Source: Gerris lacustris
Lineage: Eukaryota; Arthropoda; Insecta; Hemiptera; Gerridae
Length of the DNA stretch: 64,000 nt
Direction: 5' to 3'
Assembly: GCA_951217055.1 (NCBI GenBank)
Contig: OX578286.1
Span: 13,727,050 to 13,791,049, forward strand
In this document: positions 33,400 to 44,531 of the stretch, one piece after another
Position numbering within the stretch: the stretch's first letter is position 1
Layout: each line of letters begins with the position of its first letter
Notes under the pieces: model-generated
What the model saw: the letters and a program-made list of their open reading frames with translations, nothing else
Told to the model about the DNA's origin: nothing
Database searches by the model: none
Position numbers and translations under genes: made by a program

Positions 33400-34440
33400 A
33401 GATGGTTTTCATTTCATCCCGACTGAAAATTTCGGTCGCTTTTTGAATTGAATAGGGGAAATTCTCTGGTGGATTATACTATTTGAAAAGCGTCTGAAGG
33501 GCGACATCCGTTGTAAACCTCTGGGAGACCTTCGACTCCGAAATAACCCCTTTTCTAATCGTAACCAAAATGGAAGAGGACCAAGGGACACAAACAACCC
33601 AAGAGCTATTTTCTTTTGTCTCTTGCGACGTCTCTTTTAGTTTCAGGGTTTCTTGTCTCCCTTTCTATTCGTCCCCTCGTTTTGCTTCTCCGTCCGCTTT
33701 ATATCCCTTAAGAGAATTACTGGGACAGACACCCTCTCGCCCTAGACTTTCCCCGGATGTCGAGGGTGAAATCTCGCTTGGATTTAGTGAAAATTAATTG
33801 AAAACGACGAGAGGGGAGGAGAAACGCTGTAGGAAGGAAGGGTATTAGGGAATTGCAAGCGGGACGTCCCATTCCCGTTTCCCTGCTCACCCAATAAGCG
33901 TCGGAACCCCTTCTCTCTCAAATAGAGAAACTACAAACTGCCGGACTTTACCCGGAACCGAGAGGATATTTCCAGAATCCACGTGGATATTCCCTCTAGC
34001 CCTTTTGTTAAGCTAGTTAATAGGAAGATGGAGACCTCCAGGTATTTCTGTACCTCTATCACTATCTCCGGCCCGATGTGTCCAATGTAGATGCAAATGT
34101 CCCGGAGAGATAATGATAGTTGCCTTCAATTCAATTATGGAAACATTTCACTTGCTTCTACCTCGTAACTGACCTTCTTGCATTTAGAGTTTAGAGCATA
34201 AAGGTGTCTGAGCTAAAGCTGGCATTCCCTCTGACCCTTTCTACGTCCTAAATGCGATTTGAAATTGATTCGACAAAGCTAAAACTTTGGACGATCCTTC
34301 CGCTCTCTGAACGTTGACTCGGCTCTATAAATTACATTCAACTTAGATAAGGTCCGACCAAGAATAGACTAATCTCTGGGCCGTTTTAGAAATTCGAATT
34401 GAATTTCCCTGCATTATAATATAAATCTACTGTACTGTGC
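33400..34440. other. Less AT-rich, apparently single-copy stretch
   Basis: This kilobase has visibly higher GC than its surroundings and no internal or dispersed repeat that I could find. Short frames (33409-33597 minus, 33570-33797 plus) overlap on opposite strands, and neither has a known domain. It could hold a promoter, untranslated exon or long non-coding RNA of a host gene, but nothing shows this directly. Confidence 0.3.
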
Positions 34441-34771
34441 ATCTTTTTAGCATAATTTTTACAGCTATATTGTATTCAGTCGCAAAGAGTTAACAAAACT
34501 CAAAAGTTTTTACTATACTAATTCATTTGAAAATCATTATACCAGAATTTTTTATTTTTTTTATTTTGAACTTATGTCGTTAAAATGATAAAATGTGAAA
34601 CTTTTTCTTTAAACTTAGTTTTTAGAATTGAAAGATGCGAAACGTTTTTCTTTTTAAGTAAGTTAAGGAAGTTAGAAATCGTAATAAAATTCTATTTTAC
34701 ATTTTTGTGTTTAAAGGGTATTATTATACGAGTGAGAGGTGAAACTTAACTTATTTCGACGTTCCCTTATA

Positions 34772-35818
34772 CAGGGTGGTCCAAAAGTCCCCCCCCCCCC
34801 CCCTCTTAACTTTTGAACGGTTTGAGATAAATTAATGAAACTTGGGGGATCTCTACCATGCAAAGGGAAGTTTGTTTTCATGCAATCACCCACTAGGGGC
34901 AACCACCCACTTTGCCCCCAGGCCACCCAACTTCACAATTTCAAATTGGAGTGTATATTTTTGATAGCATATTTGGATTCTACAGTGAAAAATAATAAAC
35001 TTTTACTTGGAACTTTTTTTTCTATTCCCAATATTTTGCCCCCTATAGGTGGGCAAAGATAGCAAAATTGCCCTACCGATAATACGTTGTAAAATCTAAA
35101 AGGTTTGAGATAAATTAATGAAACTTACGGGATCCGTACCATGTAAAGGGAAGTATGTTTTCATGCAACCGCGCTGTAGAGGCAACCTCCCATTTTGCCC
35201 CCAGACCACCTAACTTCAAAATTTTGTCCTAGAATGTATATTTTTTATAGCAGATTTAGATTCTGCGGCAAAAAATAAAAATATTTTACTTCTAACTTTT
35301 TTTTCTACCTCTAATATTTTGCCCCCTATAGGGGGGCAAAGGTATAGTAATCGTAGATTTCAGCGCCTGGGGCAAAATGGAGGTTGCCCCTAGTACGCGA
35401 GTGGATGATTAAACACTTCCCTTTACATGGTACAGATCCCCCAAGTTCCATGACTTTATTTCAAACCGTTTAGATTTTATAACGATCTAAGTGTTATTTT
35501 TTTTACTATTTCGGAAGGGTTATTTTGCTATCTTCGGCCCCTTGTAGGGGGCAAAATATTGGAGATAGAAAAAATAGTTACAAGTAAAAGTTTATTATTT
35601 TTCACCGTAGAATCCAAATATGCTATCAAAAATATACACTCCTATTTGAAATTTTGAAGTTGGGTGGCCTGGGGGCAAAGTGGGTGGTTGCCCCTAGTGG
35701 GTGATTGCATGAAAACAAACTTCCCTTTGCATGGTAGAGATCCCCCAAGTTTCATTAATTTATCTCAAACCGTTCAAAAGTTAAGAGGGGGGGGGGGGGA
35801 GACTTTTGGACCACCCTG
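34772..35818. mobile_element. Long-arm MITE family C, copy 2
   Basis: Ends CAGGGTGGTCC and GGACCACCCTG with TA on both outer sides. At 1,047 bp it is longer than copy 1 because it has an extra internal segment at about 35080-35330 that repeats the ATTAATGAAACTTACGGGAT and CCCCAGACCACC landmarks. Poly-C (34792-34802) and poly-G (35787-35799) tracts sit at matching places in the two arms. Confidence 0.92.
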
Positions 35819-35834
35819 TATATATACCTGTAGG

Positions 35835-36115
35835 TGGTTGTCAATTTGGAGAGAGACTACCACTATCTCCTGTCTCCGGCCTTTCTTTTTTGCCTCATTC
35901 CAGGAGATTCCATTTTACTTTAACGGGTGTTTGTGCCGTTTTCTTGGTATGTTTTTGCATCTCGGATGTCTATGCTATTCTTCCCTTGGTCGCGCCTCCC
36001 AAGCCATGTCGAGACCTTCCTTCTGATCCTTGTCACTTGTCATCCAAATCATCCACGTCCAAACCAACGGACCTGATATTGTTCGATGAGCTCGGATTCA
36101 GGCTTGATGTTGAGT
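35835..36115 (-). pseudogene. LINE reverse transcriptase C-terminal fragment, family L2b
   Basis: The minus strand has EQYQVRWFG, later a segment matching GISWNEAKKK, and near-identical DNA to 46290-46480 (GCCTCATTCCAGGAGAT, CCTCCCAAGCCAT, GTCCAAACCAACGGA). These are the C-terminal blocks of a LINE reverse transcriptase protein. Several frame breaks exist. The family C MITE ends only 16 bp to its left. Confidence 0.75.
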
Positions 36116-36189
36116 AATTGATGGCGAAACTTCGTCTTTTGTATATTATGAATTTGTAAGGTTGTAAAACTTTTCATTTTGTAAATTGC

Positions 36190-36420
36190 TTTTCTGAGCT
36201 TACCAAAGGTATAACGGAAGCTATGTGATCGTTTTGAATATTATATGGAACTTTTTGGAACGTTTTATTTATATGGAACTTTTTGTCTCCAATTTAAACA
36301 TTTCTAAGACAAAAATCCATTTCGGACATCAGGGAACAGTTTTGGTTCCGTGTCTGTCTGTCGGTCGCTCAATTTTTGCGAAGCAACACGAAGCAAATTT
36401 GGATGGCAGGTCATAATTCC
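36190..36420 (+). repeat. Dispersed repeat family R, copy
   Basis: Head CTTACCAAAGGTATAACGGA, then TTCGGACATCAGGGAAC, GTGTCTGTCTGTCGG and TCAATTTTTGCGAAG, shared with 5700-5935 and 49330-49500. Non-coding interspersed repeat of unknown class. Confidence 0.65.
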
Positions 36421-37000
36421 TGTCTGTGTAAAGAGTCCATAAATATTTGCAACAGACATAACTTCCACAATTTCCATCCCATTTTCGATGACATTTTCAG
36501 GGATTACGCGGCTTAGGCCCTAGATGGTCCCGTACGAATGACATTGTAATTAGATTTATAGTAGCCACTGCGCATGCGCAAACGTCACAATCCGCCAAAC
36601 ATCTATTTCTCTAGATCTAACGAACAGATTTTACTAACGAACCGAAATGGAGTAAAAACCGACCGATTTGAGCAACATTCGGCGCACAGGAGGATCTCAT
36701 CATTTGTAACAAACGAATGTTATTTTGGAAATTTCACACTTGCTATTTTCAAAATAGTGGCCAGTATAAAAAAAAAAGTTTTAGGAATACTCGTACCTAT
36801 AGGTATTCCTAAAACTGGTATTCCAAGTGGCATTTAATTTTAAAGCTGCATAGAGAATCAAAATATACATGAAAAACATTATTTTAAAAATGACTGAAAA
36901 CACAAAAAAAAGAGTTTTTAAGTCATATGTCATTTGTATGTGAAATTAAAGGTATTTTTGAGTAGGTAATGATTATTATCACCTAGTACATCCTAACTTG

Positions 37001-37279
37001 CTACAGTCTTCGCACAACTAGAATCGACGCGTTGACAGCGCGGGAAATTGAGTGACACACAGATTGGCCAACCTCTGTGGGGGAAAAAATAAAGCCTCTA
37101 CGAAGCCTTCTTATACTGTTATCCAGAGGGCCTCTCTCCTCCACTAGAGACATTTATCTTTGCCTAGTTGGCCCGACCTTTTGTCCGGGAAAATCTCACG
37201 CTCTCATTGGCTCGTCCCCCCTTTTGCTAGTTTTTCCCGCGCTGTCAACGCGTCGACTCTAGTTGTGCGAAGACTGTAG
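37001..37279. mobile_element. 279-bp MITE with about 47-bp inverted repeats
   Basis: CTACAGTCTTCGCACAACTA at the left is mirrored by TAGTTGTGCGAAGACTGTAG at the right, and the match continues through CGCGTTGACAGCGCGGG with only one or two mismatches. The interior of about 180 bp is moderately GC-rich and the 61-codon frame in it has no known motif. TSD not clear (TTG left, TTT right). High arm identity implies a fairly young insertion. Confidence 0.9.
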
Positions 37280-38015
37280 TTTGGTAATCAAACTATCACT
37301 AGATAATTAAACTTTTCCTTGTCTTATTTTAGGCTTGTGGTGGATACAAAATGGCAAATAGGGAATCAGATTCGACATATCCGTCTGACTTTTGATTCGG
37401 TTTTTAGGAAGAGGGGTCTACAAATTCAATTTAAAGTTTCCCTACAAATCGAAACTTAAAATTTAAACTACTTCGAGCAACAATTTCCTTGTTAATGCTA
37501 TTATTCTAAAATATTTTCTGGAACTGACATTATAAAATATTCTAGCTTAAAATATTTTAAGTATTTTTCTCTAAAACGTTTCTTGATAAAAATATATTTT
37601 TCTCTTAAGACTTTCAACTAATACCTAATCAAACTTTAATAAGTTATTTTATCTTCGAGGCATTTCATTCCATCTAATAAATTCTTATAAAGAGTTTTAA
37701 GGTGAATCCAAATTGTTTCGTAAAATTTGCAAAACTATTATTGTAATAATTTTAAAACTGGAGCGTTTGGTTTCATTGTTTTGACAGTTTTCTTTTGAAG
37801 AGATGTTTATCTTATATTAAGATAGAAGCAACAAAGTTTCAACCGTTGTTAAAACTGAAGATGAAATATCAAGTGTTCTATAAGTGTTCCCCTTCACAAG
37901 CAGCTCTTAAAAAAAGTTTTCTTTTCATCTCTTAGAATCAGCTATGACTGAAGTTTCATTTTACTTTTATCGTTTCATCAATTGAATTATGAGTTGGACT
38001 ACATTGTTTTAAGCT

Positions 38016-38215
38016 TCGTCCAGACTGCCGAACCGAACAGAGGAAACGAGCCGAGCATTGGTCTAAGCGCATGCCCAGTCTGAGATGCGCCTGCGCACTT
38101 ATACTGGGCATCTAAGCGCATGCCCAGTCTGAAATGCGCCTGCGCACTTACACTGGACATGCGCAGATACCAAATCATCGCTCAATTCCTCTGTTCGGTA
38201 CGGAAGTCTGGACAA
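38016..38215. mobile_element. Foldback MITE, family A copy 2
   Basis: Shares CAGACTGCCGAACCGAAC and CCTCTGTTCGGT ends with 727-882. Its core carries a tandem duplication of about 50 bp with GCGCATGCCCAGTCTGA that is single in copy 1. The right arm has several substitutions. Confidence 0.88.
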
Positions 38216-38219
38216 TACT

Positions 38220-39545
38220 TTAGCTCACCAAAGGAAGAGATGCATTACGATCATGCCAAAAATTCCATTACCATTATCTGGTTTTAGACACCAAGGAACA
38301 TTTTTGGTCATGAAATCTTAAGAACTACTCTCCGATTTCAATGTAGCTTAGATGGTAGGTTACAGTTAGACCAGTGTTGCCAAATCAGTCAGTTTACGTG
38401 AAGGGATAGTTTATATTATTCTAGATAATCGTAAGTTTATTGCAATATTTAAAATAAATATTTTGCCCATTTGCAACTGATTAGGGTTTCGAGGTCATCC
38501 TGAAAACCCTTATGCTTTTAGTTCTTCCGTCTACCCGTCGCATCTTGGTTCATATCTCCTGACCTATATGGAGCTGAAATTTGGAATACAAGTACAACTT
38601 TTTTTGCCCAAAAACAGGGAAAGTGTTGCAAACTTTACAACTCAACTTTTGTGCGATCAGCGAACAACGGTGAACTGATAGCAAATTATTTATTTATTTA
38701 ATTTTTATTTATTTTTTTAATTTTTTTTTTTTTTGTGAGGTATCATTTTAAAGATATTCAAAAGTAGATCATAAATATATAACGCGTTTTCATAATGTCA
38801 GCCATTTTACTCCCCAAAAACAGAAATTAAATTTAATAAAAATAAATTAAAATAACCCCCACACCCCTCCATTAACCTATAAGAACTGGTCCTATTAATG
38901 AAAAAATATATAATTATGCACCTCTAGCGTCCAATGAAAATTTCGGGACTTAATTTTAATGGCCGAATTTTAGAAAATTTGGGTGCCCATGACCATTGTG
39001 AATCAAAATGTTTATTTTTTTTTATTATTGAGTATTATCATTTTATAGGAATTAATTCTAAAGTGCTATTTTTTAGTAAGAAAAAGAACAATGCAGAAAA
39101 TATGAATTTTTTATGACCGAAGTAACTTTTTTATAAGTACTTAACTTTTGAACTTAGGATTTAGTAAAACTACGGTTTTGAAATAGTTTACTCTTAACTT
39201 GAAGCTATTATTCAAATTAAAAAAAAACTTCAAGTTTGTCATGTTTATATTTATTGTGAATATCAAAAACAGGATTATTATTATTTATTTTTTTTTAATT
39301 AGCTGGATATGAAAAGATCTTTTTTCTTAAGATGTATATGGTTTTTTTCTTCAAATCTCCCCAATAATGGATTAGAAAGAAGGAATGTAGTTTGAAATGA
39401 ATTCCCTTATCTCTGATGCTTTTTTTGTTAAATAATCGACTTTGGTTTTTTCTGTTGTGGTTTTCTTTCGAGGGACAATAGTTTTCTTATTTCTAGACAA
39501 GGAGCAAATAGGAGGGTATACTTTCTGTCATTTAACTTTGTTATC
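38220..39545. other. AT-rich stretch with family R traces
   Basis: A family R-like patch is at 38240-38360 (AAACTACTC-like and TTTCAATGTAGCTTAGATGG text), and another common repeat head with AGGGTTTCGAGGTCATCCTG is at 38480-38600. The remainder has poly-T/A runs only. Confidence 0.4.
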
Positions 39546-40155
39546 TAGTCTTCTTGAAGTCTAGAATGATGCAAGGCTAATTGTCATTGTCATCCAGAAA
39601 CTTCAGGTGGTGGACTTTGTGATCAAGTCTTCTTGAAGTCTAGAATGCTGCAAGGCTAATTGTCATTGTCATCCAGAAACTTCAGGTGGTGGACTTTGTG
39701 ATCAAGTCTTCTTGAAGTCTAGAATGCTGCAAGGCTAATTGTCATTGTCATCCAGAAACTTCAGGTGGTGGACTTTGTGATCAAGTCTTCTTGAAGTCTC
39801 GAATGATGCAAGGCTAATTGTCATCCAGAGACTTCAGGTGGTGGACTTTGTGATCAAGTCTTCTTGAAGTCTCGAATGATGCAAGGCTAATTGTCATCCA
39901 GAAACTTCAGGTGGTGGACTTTGTGATCAAGTCTTCTTGAAGTCTCGAATGATGCAAGGATAATTGTCATTGTCATCCAGAAACTTCAGGTGGTGGACTT
40001 TGTGATCAAGTCTTCTTGAAGTCTAGAATGCTGCAAGGCTAATTGTCATTGTCATCCAGAAACTTCAGGTGGTGGACTTTGTGATCAAGTCTTCTTGAAG
40101 TCTCGAATGATGCAAGGCTAATTGTCATCCAGAGACTTAAGGAGGTGGACTCTTC
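39546..40155. repeat. 79-bp minisatellite, 8 copies
   Basis: CTTCTTGAAGTCT starts units at 39550, 39629, 39708, 39787, 39860, 39933, 40012 and 40091: 79-bp units with two 73-bp ones that lack a TGTCAT duplication. The last unit ends in a stretch (40137-40172) that aligns with the end of the coding exon at 40257-40296. Units are nearly identical, so the array is young. Confidence 0.95.
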
Positions 40156-40191
40156 TTTCTTACATTTTGTGATGTTTTAAGCTGACAGTTT

Positions 40192-40197
40192 TTTATT
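40192..40197 (-). promoter_or_regulatory. Polyadenylation signal AATAAA
   Basis: The minus strand reads AATAAA 59 bp after the stop codon of the exon at 40257-40577, a normal spacing for the 3' end of an animal gene with a short untranslated region. Confidence 0.6.
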
Positions 40198-40256
40198 ATC
40201 CAAAAAGAAAGCTACCCCGCTCCTTGTATTTCGTCATGCAGGAACTCCTACTTGAT

Positions 40257-40577
40257 TTAAGCTGGAGGAGGACCTCCTTTCTTACACTTTGGTCTGTCAT
40301 TACCTCCCGAAGCAGCTTTCTTACACTCTTGCACAATCCTGCAATTCCTCTCCTTGTAGATATCCAAACTCCCGGCTATTGTAGGTTTCTCTTTCACATC
40401 AGTAGCTTTGTTTGGGTCAAACTGAGGGAATTTTGGCTGAAGATAGTTAAATTCTGGCTGCTCTATTTTGCCTTTCCAGTAGTTTTGCTCTTTGCCGCAA
40501 GTGTGATCGTCGCAATCTTGAGCCATCCTTTTTCCATCGCATTTCTGAACGGTTTTGGCTCTTAAAAGACCTTGTCC
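40257..40577 (-). CDS. Terminal exon of an unrecognised six-cysteine protein
   Basis: A 106-residue frame runs from a CAG acceptor (plus 40578-40580) behind an 18-base pyrimidine tract to a TAA at 40257-40259. The residues are unlike translated AT-rich DNA: charged, with six cysteines (13, 22, 27, 79, 85, 98 of the exon), a NYWKGKIEQPEFNYLQPKFP segment, and the C-terminus KCKKGGPPPA. An even number of cysteines would suit a secreted disulphide-bonded protein, but no signal peptide is visible here. Splice phase is 0 if the acceptor is used. Upstream exons were not found; the next kilobases on that side hold MITEs. An AATAAA lies 59 bp downstream. I do not recognise the family. Confidence 0.72.
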   Translation of the reverse strand, partial: GQGLLRAKTVQKCDGKRMAQDCDDHTCGKEQNYWKGKIEQPEFNYLQPKFPQFDPNKATDVKEKPTIAGSLDIYKERNCRIVQECKKAASGGNDRPKCKKGGPPPA

Positions 40578-40598
40578 CTGAAAAAAAAAAAAAAAAAA
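40578..40598 (-). promoter_or_regulatory. 3' splice acceptor and polypyrimidine tract
   Basis: On the minus strand, 18 T residues are followed directly by CAG and then GGACAAGG. A long T tract ending in CAG is what an insect intron's 3' end looks like, and the open frame loses protein-like character exactly here. Confidence 0.65.
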
Positions 40599-40859
40599 TG
40601 TAATATACTTATGTGGGGCTGAGATAGGCACCTATATAGTTGTGGGTGAAATGTGGAATGAATGTGATTGAGCTTAAAATTGAAGAATTACTTGTAGAGG
40701 TTATAACACATGCTGATGTTATGACTTTTTTAAAGGTGGGCATTGCCAGCGTTAACCATCTTTTTAGAAAGCTAGTACTGTATTTTAATAATGCATTCGG
40801 CTTTGTTTATACGGAACTCTGCGCAAGTACACAAGGAAAGGGTGGAGAAAACAATCTGT

Positions 40860-41093
40860 TGTACTTCTTTAGATTGTTACTCCCCTGTTCTTTTTTAGAA
40901 TATAAATGACTGACTAAACAACTATTAAGACAAAGAGATGTTCAGTCCAATGTACTTTGGGACAAAGGAATATCACACTTCTGTTTTTATAAGGGGAGTA
41001 ACAGTCTAAAGAAAGAAAATTCCGTACACCTTCTTTAGATGGTTACTCACCTCTTATAGTTTTATAAGGGGAGTAACAATCTAAAGAATTGCC
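40860..41093. mobile_element. MITE family B, copy 2
   Basis: Starts GTACTTCTTTAGATTGTTAC and ends AACAATCTAAAGAATTGCC. Core as in copy 1 but in the other orientation (GGGACAAAGGAATATCACAC). Lies about 280 bp upstream of the exon, probably within its intron. Confidence 0.82.
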
Positions 41094-41394
41094 CAATTGG
41101 TGACGTTCCCATAGCTTTTAAATGTATTTTTATCTATACAGCCCGAACACGCGTATAAAACGCATGCTATGAAAGTTAAGTTATTCTCCTGTATTGCTCA
41201 TTAGTTGGTTTATTTGAGTGAGTTTAATAAAGATTTTTCAGTTAACTTCTAATTGAAATTTATTATGTATTGATCGCTAATAATATAAGTACAAATAATT
41301 ACAACATTAAGGCTAAAGGATTATATAATTTTTATTATTGCTTTAATTATACACATTCCATATCGTATGTAGGGTGATGAAAATTTCCGGAGAA

Positions 41395-41505
41395 AATTTA
41401 ATTTACCATTTCGAGAGTACCGATAAAAAAAATATTGTGACCCTCCGGGGGATCGAACCAGTAACCCTTTTCTCTAGTAACACGTGAAAATTGTTTAATT
41501 TTCTG
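41395..41505 (-). mobile_element. tRNA-derived SINE fragment, family S4
   Basis: On the minus strand GGTTCGATCC (41450-41459) is a perfect B-box core within TACTGGTTCGATCCCCCGG, preceded by GTGTTACTAGAG. A non-tRNA tail follows. The A box is not obvious. It might also be a decayed tRNA pseudogene. Confidence 0.5.
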
Positions 41506-41536
41506 GTAAATATGCACTTAAACACCAATATATTTC

Positions 41537-41679
41537 GGCACTTCTTTAGATTGGGGAGTAACAATCTAAAGAAAGTGTACGGAATGTTCTTCTTTTGACT
41601 GTTACTATTCTTATAATCTTAAGTCAGTCATATATATTCTAAAAAAAACATAGGAAGAGTTACTGTCTAAAGAAGTACC
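41537..41679. mobile_element. MITE family B, copy 3 (short form)
   Basis: 143 bp, ends GGCACTTCTTTAGATT and GTCTAAAGAAGTACC. Flanks TATATTTC (left) and CATATTTC (right) agree at 7 of 8 bases, suggesting an 8-bp target duplication and hence a hAT-like transposase. Most of the core seen in copy 1 is deleted. Confidence 0.82.
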
Positions 41680-41797
41680 CATATTTCAAAATGTCTGATT
41701 GACTTCTGTTTTTTTAATCCGTTCTTTTTTAAAATTTAACAATTTTCGACCTGTTAATATTTCGGTAAATTCTATAGTTTCACTTTTGTATTTAAAA

Positions 41798-41877
41798 AGT
41801 GTGATATTCCTTTGTCCCAATGTACATTAGACTAAATATCCCTTTATCGTAGTAGTTATTTAGACAAAGTGGGTCAG
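41798..41877. mobile_element. MITE family B, core fragment
   Basis: AGTGTGATATTCCTTTGTCC and AGACTAAATATCCCTTTAT correspond to the core of copy 1, without any terminal repeats. Confidence 0.7.
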
Positions 41878-42606
41878 ATACGACATTTTTACCGAAAAGT
41901 GTTATTACCAAACTATTTTTCACATAATTCTGCACAAAGAATTTTGCGCCTCCCCAAGAGGAGGGAGCTTTACTGTTTCTTACTACTACACCCCTTAAGA
42001 GGGTTTTCACAATGTTTTAAAACTTTATAAATTATTTCCCCTATTATTCCTCATTTTCCTGGACTATATAATACACAAACCTTTGAGACTTTTGTTGGGC
42101 AGACTATTTTTTTTAGAACCAAGGGGTACTAAAGTACAGAATAGCGAAATAAATAATAACGTACCTCGATCACTGTACTGGCAAGTTTAATATTTTGTCC
42201 AATTGTCATCAGATTTCTTGACATCCTAAGCTAATTTTTTTTTTTTTATGCTATATTTTTTTACTTTTTTTTAATTTTGAAAAATAAACAATTCTTTGCT
42301 TGAGTTTATCCTGAATACGTGAACATGTCAGTGTTATTTAGCTTGTCAAATAACTTTCTTTTTTTTTAATATAAAATATAATCAGACAAATAAACAAGTT
42401 TTATGTCACTTTTAATGACTTCCGTGTATTTTCTTTTTTTTTTTACTTCTATGATTGTTTAAGCGGACTTTTCGAAAAAAATTGAGCTATTGCAATGGCT
42501 TAAATTTTTTTGAAAATGTTCTCCATGGAAATCCATTTTAGACCATTCTTAATCGATTCCTGAAATTTAACACTTTTTTAGATGTATGTATGTATATATA
42601 TATATA

Positions 42607-44444
42607 CTAGCTGACCCAGCGAACTTCGTACCGCCTGATAAACATCAATAACATAAGAAATTTATAGGTTTTTCCTTTGAAAAACCTTATAAATAGTTTA
42701 TTTAGGCATATATAATGTTGCCTTAAATGATAATTTATATTACAATTTGCAATATATACACTTGTACAATATTGGCATAAGAGACATATAAACAAACATT
42801 CATTTTAATTTTTATAGATATAGCTTATAGAAATATTTTTTCAATTTTACCCCCCTCCTAAACGGACAATATGACAAACTATGACTAATGACAATATGAA
42901 AAAAATGTACATAACAACAATTACTGTAGTGTTAAAGAGCTTTTCTGTCATATACATCACGAAGGGTTTTATTACTTTGAAATTTGTACCCCCGTACCCC
43001 TGTGTACTAAAATCGGAACATAGTTTTACCAGCTCAGAAACCTTCCCGGGCATGCGTCAAACTATTACTTTAATCTAAAAGAGCTTTTAAACGATATGCA
43101 TCATTAAAGGTTTTCGTTAATTTGACATTTGTACCCCGTACCCCTGTGTACCAAAATTTAAATATACTTTTACTAACTAAGAAACATTGCCTGGCATCCG
43201 TCCAACCATTACTGTAGTCTTAAAGAGTTTTTCAATGATATGCATCTCGAAGGGTTTTCATAACTTTGACATTTGTACCCTTTACCTCTGTTTACCCAAA
43301 TTTAAAACTTACCCCTGATTACCCAAATTTAAAACTTTTACTAACTCAGAAACATTGCCTGGCATCCGTCCAACCATTACTGTAGTCTTAAAGAGTTTTT
43401 CAATGATATGCATCACGAAGGGTTTTCATTACTTTGACATTTGTACCCTGTACCTCTGTGTAACAAAATCTGAACATAGTTTATGCATCCAACCATTACT
43501 GTAGTCTTAAAGAGCTTTTCGATATTTTTTGACAAAATGGCGCGAAAATTAAACACTATTCCTAAGTAGTATATATATTTGTAATCTACTCTTCAATACC
43601 TTTCATTTGATACCACACTCAAAATTTAAAAAAAAAAAAAAATTCTCGAGTGACGTGAATTATCCGCCATCTTGGATTTCCAGTAAATCAGATCAAATTG
43701 CTAATCTTATTTTTTCTATGGCCCAGCAGACCACTCATTTTGCATATTTTTCTATATTTTTAGTAACAGCGGAAATACAATTTTAGGGGGGGGGGGACAC
43801 GCAAAATTTCGATGTTATTTGGCAAAATGGCGCCGAAAATAAAACACTATCCCTAAGTGGTATATATATTTGTAATCTTCTCTTCACTACCTTTCATTTG
43901 ATACCCAACTCAAAATTTAAAAAAAATATTTTTTCTCGAGTGACGTGAATTATCCGCCATCTTGGATTTCCAGTAAATCAGACCAAATTGCTAATCTTAT
44001 TTTTTCTATGGCCCAGCAGACCACTCATTTTGCATATTTTTCTATATTTTTAGTAACAGCGGAAATACGATTTTAGGGGGGGGGGGGGACACGCAAAATT
44101 TCGATGTATTTTGACAAAATGGCGCCGAAAATTAAACACTACCCCTAAGGGATATATATATTTGTAATCTACTCTTCAATACCTTTCATTTGATACCCCA
44201 ATCAAAATTTAAAAAAATATTTTTTTCGCGCGACATGATTTATCCACCATTTTGGATTTGAAGAGCTGATAATTTTGAGTTCGCTATATTTTTCCTGTGT
44301 GCGCGTCAAAACGATATGTTACACTGGAAAGTTCCACATTTTTATCTCTTTTTGTTCAAAAGTTATTGGAACCGTACAGAGTGACAGACAGACACAGGAA
44401 CGAAACTATAAGGGTTTCTTTTTTTTGGTTTTACCAACGAAACC

Positions 44445-44503
<59 letters not shown>
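42607..44503 (-). mobile_element. Helitron-like modular element, copy C, with poly-A edge
   Basis: The left edge A-CTAGCTGACCCAGCG follows a (TA)n tract. Next come four degenerate units of about 165 bp (42845-43530) with CTTAAAGAG and GCATCACGAAGGG landmarks, then three units of about 290 bp (43531-44270), then a repeat P end (GGTTTTACCAACGAAACCCT) and 56 A residues. CTAG with T after it on the minus strand suits a Helitron terminus; the poly-A edge would instead suit a retroelement, so the unit may be composite. Confidence 0.5.
43531..44270. repeat. 290-bp tandem repeat, 2.5 copies
   Basis: ACAAAATGGCGCGAAAAT-like starts at 43531, 43821 and 44113 give a 290-292-bp period. Units share TTCATTTGATACC, GAATTATCCGCCATCTTGG, GCCCAGCAGACCACTCATTT and a poly-G tract followed by ACACGCAAAATTTCG. 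The third unit is truncated. Copies are very similar, so this amplification is younger than the flanking 165-bp units. Confidence 0.93.
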
Positions 44504-44507
<4 letters not shown>

Positions 44508-44531
44508 AAGCCAATGAGACAATTAGAAATA

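Noticed and set aside
40224..40909. Plus-strand frames of 113 and 89 codons around the exon
   Set aside because: The first is the antisense shadow of the minus-strand exon; the second ends within a MITE and has no recognisable content.
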